Shown here piece after piece: positions 39,026-49,307 of a stretch of DNA of 64,000 nucleotides. The notes below the pieces were generated by a model that worked only from the letters and a program-made list of their open reading frames with translations, was not told the origin of the DNA and did no database searches. The position numbers and the translations under genes were made by a program. The DNA comes from Nitzschia sp. pyKryTriq1 (taxonomy: Eukaryota > Bacillariophyta > Bacillariophyceae > Bacillariales > Bacillariaceae), in the NCBI GenBank assembly GCA_956465555.1, contig OY101118.1, positions 620,001 to 684,000 of the forward strand, written 5' to 3'. Every line of letters starts with the position of its first letter. Positions within the stretch are counted from its first letter, which is position 1.

Positions 39026-40627
39026 ATGAAGATCGTTCTTTTCCTCACGGCGGTCACAGTCGCCTTTGGCCAAGAGGCTAGAAGTTCTGTAAGGACCACT
39101 GATGGCCGGTCTTATGGTACCGACGAGGCCACCGAGTACTGGTCATCTTACATCGGGCAAACTTTGAACAGTTTCCCCAGCGCTGCTCCTTCGCCCGCAC
39201 CATCGCCAGCCCCATCCCCAGAGCCATCGGCTGAGCCAAGCGCCGCACCCACGCCTGGCCCAACTCCAGAGCCCACGCCTGAGCCCACGCCTGGCCCAAC
39301 TCCAGAGCCCACGCCTGAGCCCACACCTGGCCCAACTCCAGAGCCCACGCCTGGCCCAACTCCAGAGCCCACGCCTGAGCCCACGCCTGGCCCAACTCCA
39401 GAGCCCACGCCTGAGCCCACGCCTGGCCCAACTCCAGAGCCCACGCCTGGCCCAACTCCAGAGCCCACGCCTGAGCCCACGCCTGGCCCAACTCCAGAGC
39501 CCACGCCTGGCCCAACTCCAGAGCCCACGCCTGAGCCCACGCCTGGCCCAACTCCAGAGCCAAGTGCGGCGCCTTCACCTGCACCAAGCGCGGAACCGAG
39601 TCCTGCACCTTCGCCTGCACCAAGCGCGGGGCCGAGTCCTGCACCTTCGCCGGCCCCGTCGCCTAGTTCGCCCGCGCCCACTGGAACCGACTGTGGAGTT
39701 GCGGTTGTCGTTGAACCTCAATGCCCAGTTCTCAAATGCAACTGGGACCGTTGTCTTGCCCGTCCTTTCCGCATGGAGTTCCGCGTGGATCCAGCACCGT
39801 GCTCTGCGACGACTCTCAGACGTTGCATTGGAATCGATCCAGATTCATGCACTTGTATCCGGGATTCCGACCTCCCCGAGGAAAATTGGCCCGATCAAAA
39901 GATCTTTTGTACCGACTTCCTCGGTGGACCTGATCCAAACTTCGTCGGCACTCTCTGGGTTCAAGCCTATCCCGACAAGGACCCGACGCTCCTTTATTAC
40001 GATGGAACGGTCGAGATTCCCGGAGCTCGTGTCTTCAACGCCACAGATCCAGCTTTGTTCGAAGTCACGGCCAACATGTACCTTGACCTTTACGATGGCG
40101 ATCCAAATGCCGGAGGACAGCTTATCCAACAAATTCTCTTCCACAGTTCTTGTTCTCAACAGCTTTACCTCTTGGATATCTTTGGCTCCTTCCAACTGAT
40201 CGAGTTTGAGTCAAATGAGCAGGGAGTCATCGGTTTCATCGACAACCCTGACATCGGCTTCACCATCACCTTGGATGCTAGCTCGTTTGCTGGTGTATTG
40301 GAAGTTGAATTTTTCAATATTGTTGTGCTTTCCGCTGTCCCTAATCTTTTGCCTCCCCAAGTTATTCCCTTCCCGGGTATCAATGTGACGATTCCTCCCA
40401 ACTTTAGCACTACGGAACAGATCACTATCATCCCTGGTCAACCGTTTAATATCATCACCACGATTGGTGGCAAAGTGAATGGTCTTGGATGTTTCGATAT
40501 TTCAAATACCACTATTCAGTGCAACGCTACTATTGACCCAGGTGTGGGCGACGACGACGACGACGACGACGACAATGGTGGTGGTGGCGGTGGCGGCAAA
40601 AACAAAGACCGACGACTGATGTTCTAA
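39026..40627 (+). CDS. Secreted Pro-rich protein B (paralogue of A)
   Basis: 533 aa from ATG 39026, signal peptide [16 protein letters not shown]. It keeps the head ([20 protein letters not shown]) and the second Cys domain of A but has lost A's first Cys-rich domain. In its place is a long tandem repeat of [12 protein letters not shown] type (about 39245-39555, ~18-30 nt subunits in a higher-order pattern). From about 39552 to the stop the DNA reads the same as 36190-37265 in A (offset 3362): every frame, including antisense ones, gives the same translation. The last domain carries the same Asp8, Gly7 and KNKDRRLMF end. Likely secreted like A; intact. Confidence 0.85.
   Translation: MKIVLFLTAVTVAFGQEARSSVRTTDGRSYGTDEATEYWSSYIGQTLNSFPSAAPSPAPSPAPSPEPSAEPSAAPTPGPTPEPTPEPTPGPTPEPTPEPTPGPTPEPTPGPTPEPTPEPTPGPTPEPTPEPTPGPTPEPTPGPTPEPTPEPTPGPTPEPTPGPTPEPTPEPTPGPTPEPSAAPSPAPSAEPSPAPSPAPSAGPSPAPSPAPSPSSPAPTGTDCGVAVVVEPQCPVLKCNWDRCLARPFRMEFRVDPAPCSATTLRRCIGIDPDSCTCIRDSDLPEENWPDQKIFCTDFLGGPDPNFVGTLWVQAYPDKDPTLLYYDGTVEIPGARVFNATDPALFEVTANMYLDLYDGDPNAGGQLIQQILFHSSCSQQLYLLDIFGSFQLIEFESNEQGVIGFIDNPDIGFTITLDASSFAGVLEVEFFNIVVLSAVPNLLPPQVIPFPGINVTIPPNFSTTEQITIIPGQPFNIITTIGGKVNGLGCFDISNTTIQCNATIDPGVGDDDDDDDDNGGGGGGGKNKDRRLMF
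39245..39560 (+). repeat. PTPGPTPEP-coding minisatellite
   Basis: Repeated CCAACTCCAGAGCCCACGCCTG-like units in an alternating long/short arrangement ([11 protein letters not shown] versus GPTPEPT). Rapid copy-number change is expected. Confidence 0.9.
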
Positions 40628-41499
40628 GCATATCCCACCACCACAACGACGGGTAGACAGCCAGTATAGCATAGCATAGCATCATCATAGTTGGCCACGC
40701 TGACACTATGCTGCCATCTGAGAGTTCCCCCCATCTGAGAAAAAACTTTTCATGCATTCAAAGAAGATTGCCATTATTTTATTAATTCACTTGTATAGTA
40801 CCGGTACTGAGTATGTCCTTTCTTATATTGATATAGTTTGTTGTACGACGAATTTTATTGTACGTACCAACCCGCTTCCGATGTAATCATCGCAGTGAGA
40901 AGTGCGGGCCCAATTTACGAATACGCTGCTTTGCTTGCTTACAAGTACAGCACAGGTCCAGATGCTACGAACGTGTACTGTACTCATCAAGTATCGGTAC
41001 TATGAGTAGGACGTAATGGCTCTACTCTAGGAAAGCGGGAGTATATAGCGGGTATGTTCGAGTATACTTGTAGCTAGCATTACAGTATTAATGCTGCTGC
41101 ACTATGAAGCCGCCGCCCGATGTCATCAAACGAGAACTTACTGACTGACTGGTGCGTACGTGTAATGGAAATGCAAGGGCGTCTTACAGTACCGTGCAGT
41201 CAATAGTTGCGTCACAAGCCGAGGCAAAGGCACAAGCAATATGCTATCGGACACAGTGTAGACCGTCGGTCAGTCGGGCGAATCCATTCAAGGTGCAAAC
41301 TTGGAGTGAGCCCCGCCGGAACATGTCCTGCGCTCAGGAATTAGCAATGGTGTTTTGAAGTGGATGTATCTCTAGGTGTTCCTTACAGCTCTCCGCCATG
41401 CGTAGCTCTTTTCAGCGTTTGGACTGTCCTTAAGATGAGACCTCCGGGAACTTGAGAATCCATCTTTTGGGTTTCTATTCTCTGATAGAGAAAACAACA
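40628..41499. other. Convergent intergenic region
   Basis: Immediately after the stop codon a GCATA repeat (about 40665-40682) is seen, then GTAC-type words (40795-40870). No gene. Confidence 0.5.
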
Positions 41500-42942
41500 C
41501 TAGGCAATGGTGAGAAGATATTCCTCCAGACTTTCGGCTTCGGAGGCTTCTCGAAGCTTTTTCAAGCATCGAGAAGCAATGTTTTGTGCATACGTTTGAC
41601 TGATTCCCATGGCCTCGGCGCAGTCCGCGAGCGAGCGTTGACGGCCACCCGCCAAGCCGTACCGCAAACGCATTAATCGGGCCTCGCGAGCATCCAAATT
41701 GCGGGCCATGGCGGCGACGACATCGGCGTGCATCTGAGTGCGTTCGGCAAGGTCGACGTCGGCCATAAAGTTCTTGTCATTCTCCATGAGGTTGATAGAA
41801 GAGCTTTCCGTTCCACTTCTACTTTGAGAGCTGGATTGGTAGTCCAAACTTAGCACCTGCGAGGCTTGGCTCATCTTTCGTTTGGTAGCCATCACGTCGG
41901 AAACGGTCATACCGACATGGTTGGCGAGCTCTTCCACGGTTGGTTCCGAGGCTCCACCGTTTTCTTCCACAAGCTCATTGTGCGCTTTCATAATCTTGTT
42001 CCACTTGGTCTTTTCGCGTTGAGGCAGACGGATGGGCTCCACAACATGAGAGTTAGATAACTGACCCTTGATCCAAATGGTGGCATAGGTACTGAATCGG
42101 AGCCCACGGTGAGGATCGAATAATTCAGCCGCACGGAGCAATCCCAAGCTGCCTTCTTGAACAAGTTCGTCAAAGGTAAGACCGGATTTGCGGGTTTTGC
42201 CGTATTGAGATTTCACCACGGCATGCACCAGTCCCATGTTGGCAGATACCAACAATTGCTTGGCTTTGCGATAATTCGCCACTTGCCTACGAAGTTGCTT
42301 GGCCGAATCCAATCCAGCGACATGAGCCCATTCCGTACGCGAAGGCTTTCGGCCGTGGGTGGCCTCGAAATCCGATCGCAGACGATGGAGCTCGACGCCT
42401 TGCTGGATCATTTTGCCGAGCTCAATTTCTTCCTCTGGACTGACCCGAGCAGAGGCGAAATTGAGTCCCTTGGCCTTTCGGAGGGCATTGACGGCGGGGC
42501 CGGGAAGCTGTTCGGGGATACTCGCCATGGCGACCTTTTCGAGATACGAAGCATCGCTAATGTGCGCATCAAGAAAAAGGTTCGGATAGATCGAGGCCTG
42601 GTCAATTTGAAATTGCAGACCCGAATCCAAAATCTCTGATCCAGTGGATCTTTGGAGTTCTTGGAAACTAGAAACTTCCATCTCAATATCTTCCTCGTCC
42701 CAATCCTCGTCCGCGTCCTCGTCGTACTTGTTCTTATACGAGAAGTCGACTATCTTTGGAGACTTTCTACTACTACTCGCAGTGACAGTGCGTGGCGTCT
42801 GCGGTACCGGTTTGGAAACCCCGAAAGGAGTCTGCCCCGACGATCTACTCGTACTGGATGTACTCGTAGAAGTGGAAACCATGGCGTCGGTGCTCATGAC
42901 CACCATTCCAGTGCATAGGATTGCTCGCAACGGGCGCTTCAT
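41500..42942 (-). CDS. Plastid-type RNA polymerase sigma-70 factor
   Basis: 480 aa. Nuclear-encoded specificity subunit of the plastid-encoded bacterial-type RNA polymerase. The N-terminal ~150 residues are Ser/Thr-rich, then acidic, with a hydrophobic start (ILCTGMVVMS) that could be a bipartite plastid targeting peptide. Then come region 1.2 (EEIELGKMIQQGVEL), region 2 (NMGLVHAVVKSQYG, FDELVQEGSLGLLRAAELFDP, RFSTYATIWIKGQL, including the -10 recognition helix), region 3 (RLPQREKTKWNKIMKAHNEL, TVEELANHVGM) and region 4 (RLRYGLAGGRQRSLADCAEAMGISQTYAQNIASRCLKKLRE, the -35 helix-turn-helix). It resembles primary-type sigma factors of cyanobacteria and plastids. First ATG at 42942. Confidence 0.93.
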   Translation of the reverse strand: MKRPLRAILCTGMVVMSTDAMVSTSTSTSSTSRSSGQTPFGVSKPVPQTPRTVTASSSRKSPKIVDFSYKNKYDEDADEDWDEEDIEMEVSSFQELQRSTGSEILDSGLQFQIDQASIYPNLFLDAHISDASYLEKVAMASIPEQLPGPAVNALRKAKGLNFASARVSPEEEIELGKMIQQGVELHRLRSDFEATHGRKPSRTEWAHVAGLDSAKQLRRQVANYRKAKQLLVSANMGLVHAVVKSQYGKTRKSGLTFDELVQEGSLGLLRAAELFDPHRGLRFSTYATIWIKGQLSNSHVVEPIRLPQREKTKWNKIMKAHNELVEENGGASEPTVEELANHVGMTVSDVMATKRKMSQASQVLSLDYQSSSQSRSGTESSSINLMENDKNFMADVDLAERTQMHADVVAAMARNLDAREARLMRLRYGLAGGRQRSLADCAEAMGISQTYAQNIASRCLKKLREASEAESLEEYLLTIA

Positions 42943-43961
42943 TGTTGATCGCTGTTGTGAAGAATCTTCTAGAAGGTATATTTGATTTATTGAACCGAAA
43001 GGCGAGAGTGTTGAAGCAACAACGTTGTCGAAAAATTATGACGCCCGCACTTCCGATGGACAACTGCAGGAACTCGGAGACAACTCGCTCCCTGATGGAT
43101 TGTTTTGCTTGCCACGCAAAGCGATGACTTGACGATCGGGTGTGGCGGGAACGGCGAGAAGAGGAGGAGTGTCGTCCTCGTCATGAGAGCGGTGAGCGAG
43201 AGACCAATCGATAAAAAATCACGGCCGATAAAACGTGCGTGGTGCTGTATGTGCTGGTAAGAAAACTACAGCACTGCACTGGTAGTCTGTCTACCCAACT
43301 CGTACCGGGTACCTGGTACTGTACTTGTACCGTGCGTGAGCTCCTATCGGTACCAGTACTAGTAGTACATCGTTACGAACACGCAACTCCGTCCGTCCGA
43401 TCTCCGCTCAATGGTTGCTAGAAGTGTTTTGATTGGAGTAAATATGTCGTAACGGAATATTTACTTAATGACCCACCCAGAAAAAGTGCATACGTGGCCA
43501 ACCAAGCGAATGTTGGTGTGATGCGTGGTACCGGTATTTCGCCGGCGAGGGCCGAGGGTTCGCTGTTTGACTCACTCACCATAGAGACGTCATCACATCC
43601 ATCGCCGCCGTGGTGTGGACGTGAGCCGTCGTCTCATCCTCGATCTGCTTTTCTTGTCAGATCAGAACTCTCACACGACTGACTTTTATTCTGCGTGGGT
43701 ACTAAAAAGGTACCTTTCCAGCTCTGATTTACCCTCTCTAGCTACATGGAGTAGAAGCAAAATAAGCCAGGCCTAATGTTTCTGTAACTCTAGTAGAGAA
43801 AAGTAGAAAGCTCTAGCACAAAACAAATTTAGTGAAGAAGTGGCTGGGACCATCATTCACACCACCAGTCTGCTGTAGAATGCCGATGAATAAGTCGGGC
43901 GACTTCAAGAAACTACGAGTAGACTTTTATCTCGTCGCTAGCTAGCTAGCTAGCTAGCTAG
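42943..43961. other. 5' flank of sigma factor and 3' flank of Kir channel 1
   Basis: A GTAC/GGTACC tract lies at 43296-43365. The right edge is a (TAGC)n microsatellite. No gene is supported. Confidence 0.55.
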
Positions 43962-43966
43962 CTAGA
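43935..43966. repeat. (TAGC)n tetranucleotide microsatellite at a stop codon
   Basis: About eight CTAG/GCTA units. The TAG stop of Kir channel 1 (43962-43964, minus strand) is formed by the first repeat unit. Confidence 0.9.
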
Positions 43967-46900
43967 GAATCAGAATATCAGATAGCTTGCTCTCAACTCG
44001 AGCGCGCAGGTCTTCTCCACCACCCCCATGTTGCTCCCTCACATCGTTCAACAGCGTGTGGTCTACGCCAATGCTGCCGTCGTTCTCGCGAAATAGAATG
44101 TCACAAAATTGATAACCGACACAAAGATCAATGTACTCATACACTTTTTGAGCGTAGACGGAGTTTGCATCCGCATTCGAAGTACCCGATAGACTGACCA
44201 CAATCTGGTCGAAGTGGACACTAGCTCTGACAGCTTCGGGTTTATTCAACTCCATTGGCCATTTTCCTCCATTCAAACGAATAAGTTCCTTCGCTTCTTG
44301 CCTCAGTAAGGGGGAATGCTGGTCCAACACGTGCCTCCCAAGCCACACTCGCTTGAAAAACGGATGTTCTTGACATTCAATCTCGAGTTTCACAAAAAGC
44401 TTCTTTGGGATCAATTTCCCAGTCGGATCTTCTTCAATAGATTGGTGGGTTCGGCTGGTAGAGAGCAAAGTTCGAAGTGTCTCCTGCGCTTTTTCCACAC
44501 GGTCACGTGTTGGGGCAACCAAAGCACCACGTCCCACAGCCCCACCTCTGTTGGCACCTCTTGCATTACTGCGTCGTTTCCCTTTCTTTCCGCGCCGGCG
44601 TGGCCCTCGAACAGCATTCCGAAGGGCTTGAGAGGCCTGGTTTTCGTCGATACTGGCAACCAGATTCAATGCAGCATCAATAATTTCACCGCCATCTTGA
44701 CCCGATCGAAGATTCAATATGCGAAATTCTAGCAGAGGACACGGCAGCTTGCTTGGCTTGAATTGAAAAGATTCTTTGTTCGTTTCGTCGCCGACCATTA
44801 ACTCTTCTTCACTGCTGCTCTCGTCTTCATTGATCATACCTGCCCCGTAACGAATAACAATGGGGTCGCTGAACTCTACTGGGGCAACCGAGGCAACACG
44901 TGTCACTTTCGCAAAGAAAATGGCACCCCACATTGATGCAAATAGAATTCCTACAAACGATTCTAATGTCATCAGTACCGTGATTCCAGTACACTTTCTG
45001 ATATCGTCAGATGTCGCTGATGTTCCCGGATAGACGACGCCATATCCCTGTTTTAATGAGAAGCAAAAACAAGTTTCAGATTCTCAGAATGAATAATCCA
45101 GAATTCAACAAAGCAGTACCTTAATACCAGTGTACATCCACTTACCACAGTACTAAACGTAGTCCAGCTTAGGGCGTACGCGTCCAAAAAGGCACCGCCC
45201 TTGCTAAAGTCTTCTCCGTTGACATAGATGCAATCAGGCCTACGCATCCCCATACCAATGATGACCAGCGCAAAGAGGATAGTAAGCATGAAAAAAGCCG
45301 CGGTCGCCGACAAAATGACAGCCGTAAAGCTACTTCGAAAAGCCCAGTTCAGGTACTGCATAATTATCATATTGGGATGAACTCCAAAGCACTTGCAGCC
45401 TTTCTTTGGATCAGTAACATCCTCATATATGTCAATATTGATTCCAGTCGTGAGCCCCAATTTGTCGGCGGCGCGACGCAAAGCACCATGACGCTTTGAC
45501 TGCAATCGAATGAAAGATACACCAGCATGAGATTTATGATTGATAAGGACGGTCTGAAGCGTCCATAGGCATATGTCGCAGCCCCCGCGATAAACAAACT
45601 ACTCCCCGAGGCAAAACTCACATCAAGGGCTTCCAATCGATATTGAGATTTCTTTTTGGGTTTTGCTCGTTGAACTTCCACGTCGACGTCACTCTGATGG
45701 TCATCTTCGAGACCTAATTCTTCATCTTCCACTTCCATCCGGTTGACTACAAATCTTCCACGCATAGAAAACTGCGATTCCATTGACTTCTCGTCGTCGC
45801 TACCATCAGAATCCCCTTCTTGAACGCCCCAAAATGGATTGACAAGCTTCTTTCCAAATTTCTTGAGACCTTTTCTTCTCCTTGTGCCCGCAGACTGTGG
45901 GATAGTAGTCGACTCGGTTCGAAGCATCTATGTGGGGTGTGATCAGAGGACAACATGTGACCATTGGTTCAGCAGAGAGAAAGGATGGCAATTTAATTGT
46001 CCTGCACAATCGACTACTCACCGCCCGATGACCTCGTACACCCTCTCTCCCCGTCTCCAAGTCCCTAACCAGTGACAGCCTTTTGTTCGAATCGAATATT
46101 AGCGAAGTGCTGGGTTGTGTTGATTCACCCTCGCCCCGACCTGGTCCAAAAACAGCCTCAAGGAAGCTGCCATCAGATTTAAAGGAAGCAAAGCTTTCGG
46201 CCATACTTCGATCGTCCCCGGATTCCCCACCCACCAAGTGTAAAGTTTCGATCAGTGCTCTCTCATCTGCTCCCCCCCAGGAAACTTTCCGAGAGTGACG
46301 AGGGGCGTGCCAAGATCTTTCGTCCTCAGAACTATGAGACTGCAAATCACTATTGTCTCCGTGCACCTCATCAACTGGTAGGTTTCGAGAAGTTAGATTT
46401 CCTTTGAGTGGAGTTTCTAGCATTTGTCCTCTAAGAACTGGATTGTTCTCTTCCAGATTTTCACCCCCCAGAGCCGCCGATGCCATGAATTGGGCTGTCT
46501 CAAAATCAATCATCTGGCGTTCCTCCGTTCTTCCCCAGGAAACGTTTCGGGAATGACCCCGAGAATGACCGCGAGAGTGACCACGGGCGTGCCGAGGTCT
46601 TTCTTCGTTAGAAGTACCAGTAAAGTGATCATTTCCTAGTAGTGCTGCGATCGGAGCCATATCTTCTCCGTTTGCCACATCCACTGGTGGTTTCCCACCG
46701 ACTCGTAGACTTCCTTTGAGTGGAGTTTCTAGCATTTGTCCTCTAAGAACTGGATTGTTCTCTTCCAGATTTTCACCACCGAATGCCGTCAATGCCATGA
46801 ATCGTGCTGTCTCAAAATCAATCTTTTGTTGATTGCTCGTTGAGTCTACCTCAACCATCTGGCGTTCCTCCGTTCCTCCCCAAGAAACTTTTCGGGAATG

Positions 46901-47506
46901 ACCCCTAGAATGGCCGCGAGAGTGACCACGAGAGTGCCGGGGTCTTTCTTCTGTACCTGTAGAAGTATCAGTCTGCAGATCATTTCCTAGTAGTGCTGCG
47001 ATCGAAGCCATATCTTCTCCGCTTGCCTCATCCACTGGTGGCTTTCCACCAACTCGTAGACTTCCTTTGAGTGGAGGAGCTTCCGACACTGGCTGTCTCG
47101 AAACCTGATTGTTGTATTTGGGGTCTTCACTCGACAAAGCCACCATGGCCATGAATCGTGCTGTCTCAGAATCAACATTTTGATTTTGTCGTAGATCTCG
47201 CTCCAAGGATTGAAGCGTTGCCTCCTCGGCAGGGCTTGGATCCCCTTGGGAGCCGTTCCCAGTATTATTCGTAGTTTCGACCACGGATGCCAGCGCTTTT
47301 GACTCATCATCGGTCAGAATCTCATCACCCAGTTCAGAATGGGAACTGAGTTCAAGATTACCTTCCGAGCTCACAGAAGTTAGAGGCACAGATGCTTCAC
47401 CGGGTCCAGCCATTTCTTCGCTGCCGCCGTCTGCGCCATCATTGGTGGTGCTTTTCTCCACGAGCGTTTCCTCGTCACCCTCCGACGAGCAAGTTTCTTC
47501 TTCCAT
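43962..47506 (-). CDS. Inward-rectifier-like potassium channel 1 (four exons)
   Basis: Exons 46022-47506, 45622-45927, 45146-45499 and 43962-45047; all introns phase 0 (94, 122, 98 bp), 1076 aa. K+ channel subunit with the Kir plan, expected in a membrane as a tetramer. M1 is FTAVILSATAAFFMLTILFALVIIG. The pore helix DAYALSWTTFSTV ends exon 3, and GYG begins exon 4, so TVGYG is made only by splicing. M2 follows (ESFVGILFASMWGAIFFAKV), then a Kir-type cytoplasmic domain (FSDPIVIRYG, CPLLEFRILNL). The very long N-terminus (~600 residues) is disordered and acidic, with repeated (R/K)GHSRxVSWGG motifs. ATG at 47506 is the first; the frame is open to 47557 from TTG. Paralogous to the next gene upstream. 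Confidence 0.85.
46270..47120 (-). repeat. Internal coding repeats in Kir channel 1
   Basis: Two long copies (GHSRGHSRGHSRxVSWG, EERQM, FETA(R/Q)FMA, PLKGSLRVGGKPPVD, IAALLGND) and a shorter third (HSRKVSWGGADER), roughly 300-330 nt apart. Confidence 0.85.
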
Positions 47507-47665
47507 TTTGCAGTCAGAGAATACTTGTGTTACTGACTGTACTGTAACCAATACCAATACTGTAAGGACGAAGAAGATGTCGAATGATGTCGATCATCAT
47601 CGTCGTCTTTGGGCTTTTTAGTAATTATTATTTTGGCACAAAATTTTCCTTTGCCTTTGTTCCGC

Positions 47666-47696
47666 CCAGAGAACCATACCCGGTATGGTTCTCTGG
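47666..47696. repeat. 31-bp palindrome in 5' flank of Kir channel 1
   Basis: Arms CCAGAGAACCATACC and GGTATGGTTCTCTGG match perfectly around one central C. It sits about 160-190 bp upstream of the Kir channel 1 start codon. Confidence 0.85.
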
Positions 47697-48111
47697 TTCC
47701 GCCAAGGTTCCGCGAGTTCCGCCGAAAAGCATCATCCAAATGAATAATGACATTGGACTAGTCCGAGTAGTCGGTGTCAGACTCCGCCTAAATGTGTCCG
47801 TCCTTCTTCCGTCCTGCTATTTCGATGTTATCGGTAGCACCGGCCGTACAATGATGAGTACCATGCTCCATGCTAGTTATACTAGTATAGCAGTTGTTAC
47901 AACAGCAATTGCTGTAAGTAGTTTAAACTCACCCACCCAGATACCCACCCTTGAGTCGTGAGTCCGACCCCCGGTCGACTCACGAACGGGGAAACGGGAT
48001 CCGAGCTCTAGCAAATCCCATCAGTTACGCCCAACCACCGAATTTCTCTTTAGTACGAGAAGTGCAGGCGACTGCATGACCGAAGGGGCGGAGCGAAGCG
48101 AGCCCCAATCA

Positions 48112-48695
48112 ATCGTCATGCACATATGCCGTGATCTCGCGATCGGACGACGGACGGGTGTTGGATCGGCTGGCTCGTACAGGTCGTATCGGTCGTGTCT
48201 GCTTGTTTTGATCTTTACATTATCGGGGGTCTGCCTAATACTCTCTGCCGGTACTCGTAGTAGTAGTAGTTTGCGAGCATGACCGTTTCCCTCTACTCCC
48301 CCGGTACGGTAGCTAATACTCTCTACTAGAGACTACTATGTACGAAGTATCGTAAAGCAGCGAAAGAGTGCTCTGACTAGAAGTAGAAGAAGTAGTCTCT
48401 CGCGAACTTAAGATGAAATTCTAGAACTACACTATGCGGTAGTTCTGACAACACAGCCCTCGACAAAAAGTTGAGCCACTGACCCCAGCGACCCCAAGAA
48501 CCTGTACTATTATACCCCTCGTCTAATTCGCACTCATTACATATTTTTACAAGATAAAAATTTGGCCGTGTGTGCTGGGATCCAATTCACGTTGAAACAA
48601 GTTCTCCCCGCCGCCACCGGCTTGTTCCACAACGTCATTCAGCAAGTCCTCGTCCACATTCAGACAGCCTCGTTTGTCTCTGTATAAAATATTCA
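48112..48695. repeat. 584-bp direct duplication, copy 1
   Basis: Matches 48724-49307 by eye without mismatch (offset 612). A 28-bp spacer separates the copies. Confidence 0.9.
48547..48695 (-). pseudogene. Fragment of Kir channel 2 C-terminus
   Basis: Encodes only the last ~49 residues (NILYRDKRGCLNVDE to GQIFIL and stop). There is no start or upstream exon; left by the 584-bp duplication. Confidence 0.85.
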
Positions 48696-48723
48696 GGCAG
48701 GACCAAGGCGGGGACATCTGAAT

Positions 48724-49307
48724 ATCGTCATGCACATATGCCGTGATCTCGCGATCGGACGACGGACGGGTGTTGGATCGGCTGGCTCGTACAGGTCGTA
48801 TCGGTCGTGTCTGCTTGTTTTGATCTTTACATTATCGGGGGTCTGCCTAATACTCTCTGCCGGTACTCGTAGTAGTAGTAGTTTGCGAGCATGACCGTTT
48901 CCCTCTACTCCCCCGGTACGGTAGCTAATACTCTCTACTAGAGACTACTATGTACGAAGTATCGTAAAGCAGCGAAAGAGTGCTCTGACTAGAAGTAGAA
49001 GAAGTAGTCTCTCGCGAACTTAAGATGAAATTCTAGAACTACACTATGCGGTAGTTCTGACAACACAGCCCTCGACAAAAAGTTGAGCCACTGACCCCAG
49101 CGACCCCAAGAACCTGTACTATTATACCCCTCGTCTAATTCGCACTCATTACATATTTTTACAAGATAAAAATTTGGCCGTGTGTGCTGGGATCCAATTC
49201 ACGTTGAAACAAGTTCTCCCCGCCGCCACCGGCTTGTTCCACAACGTCATTCAGCAAGTCCTCGTCCACATTCAGACAGCCTCGTTTGTCTCTGTATAAA
49301 ATATTCA
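48724..49307. repeat. 584-bp direct duplication, copy 2
   Basis: Its right part (49159-49307) is the authentic 3' end of Kir channel 2. Confidence 0.9.

Larger units (their letters stand above)
47507..49158. other. Kir intergenic region with palindrome and partial Kir duplication
   Basis: Contains a 31-bp near-perfect palindrome (47666-47696), several TACTAGTA words and a 584-bp direct duplication (48112-48695 against 48724-49307, the second copy overlapping the gene). The first copy carries a dead fragment of the channel's 3' end. Confidence 0.7.

Noticed and set aside
39078-39681. Long minus-strand Gly/Val- and Leu/Ala-rich repeats
   Set aside because: Shadow translations of the Pro-repeat minisatellite in the opposite strand; no gene signals.
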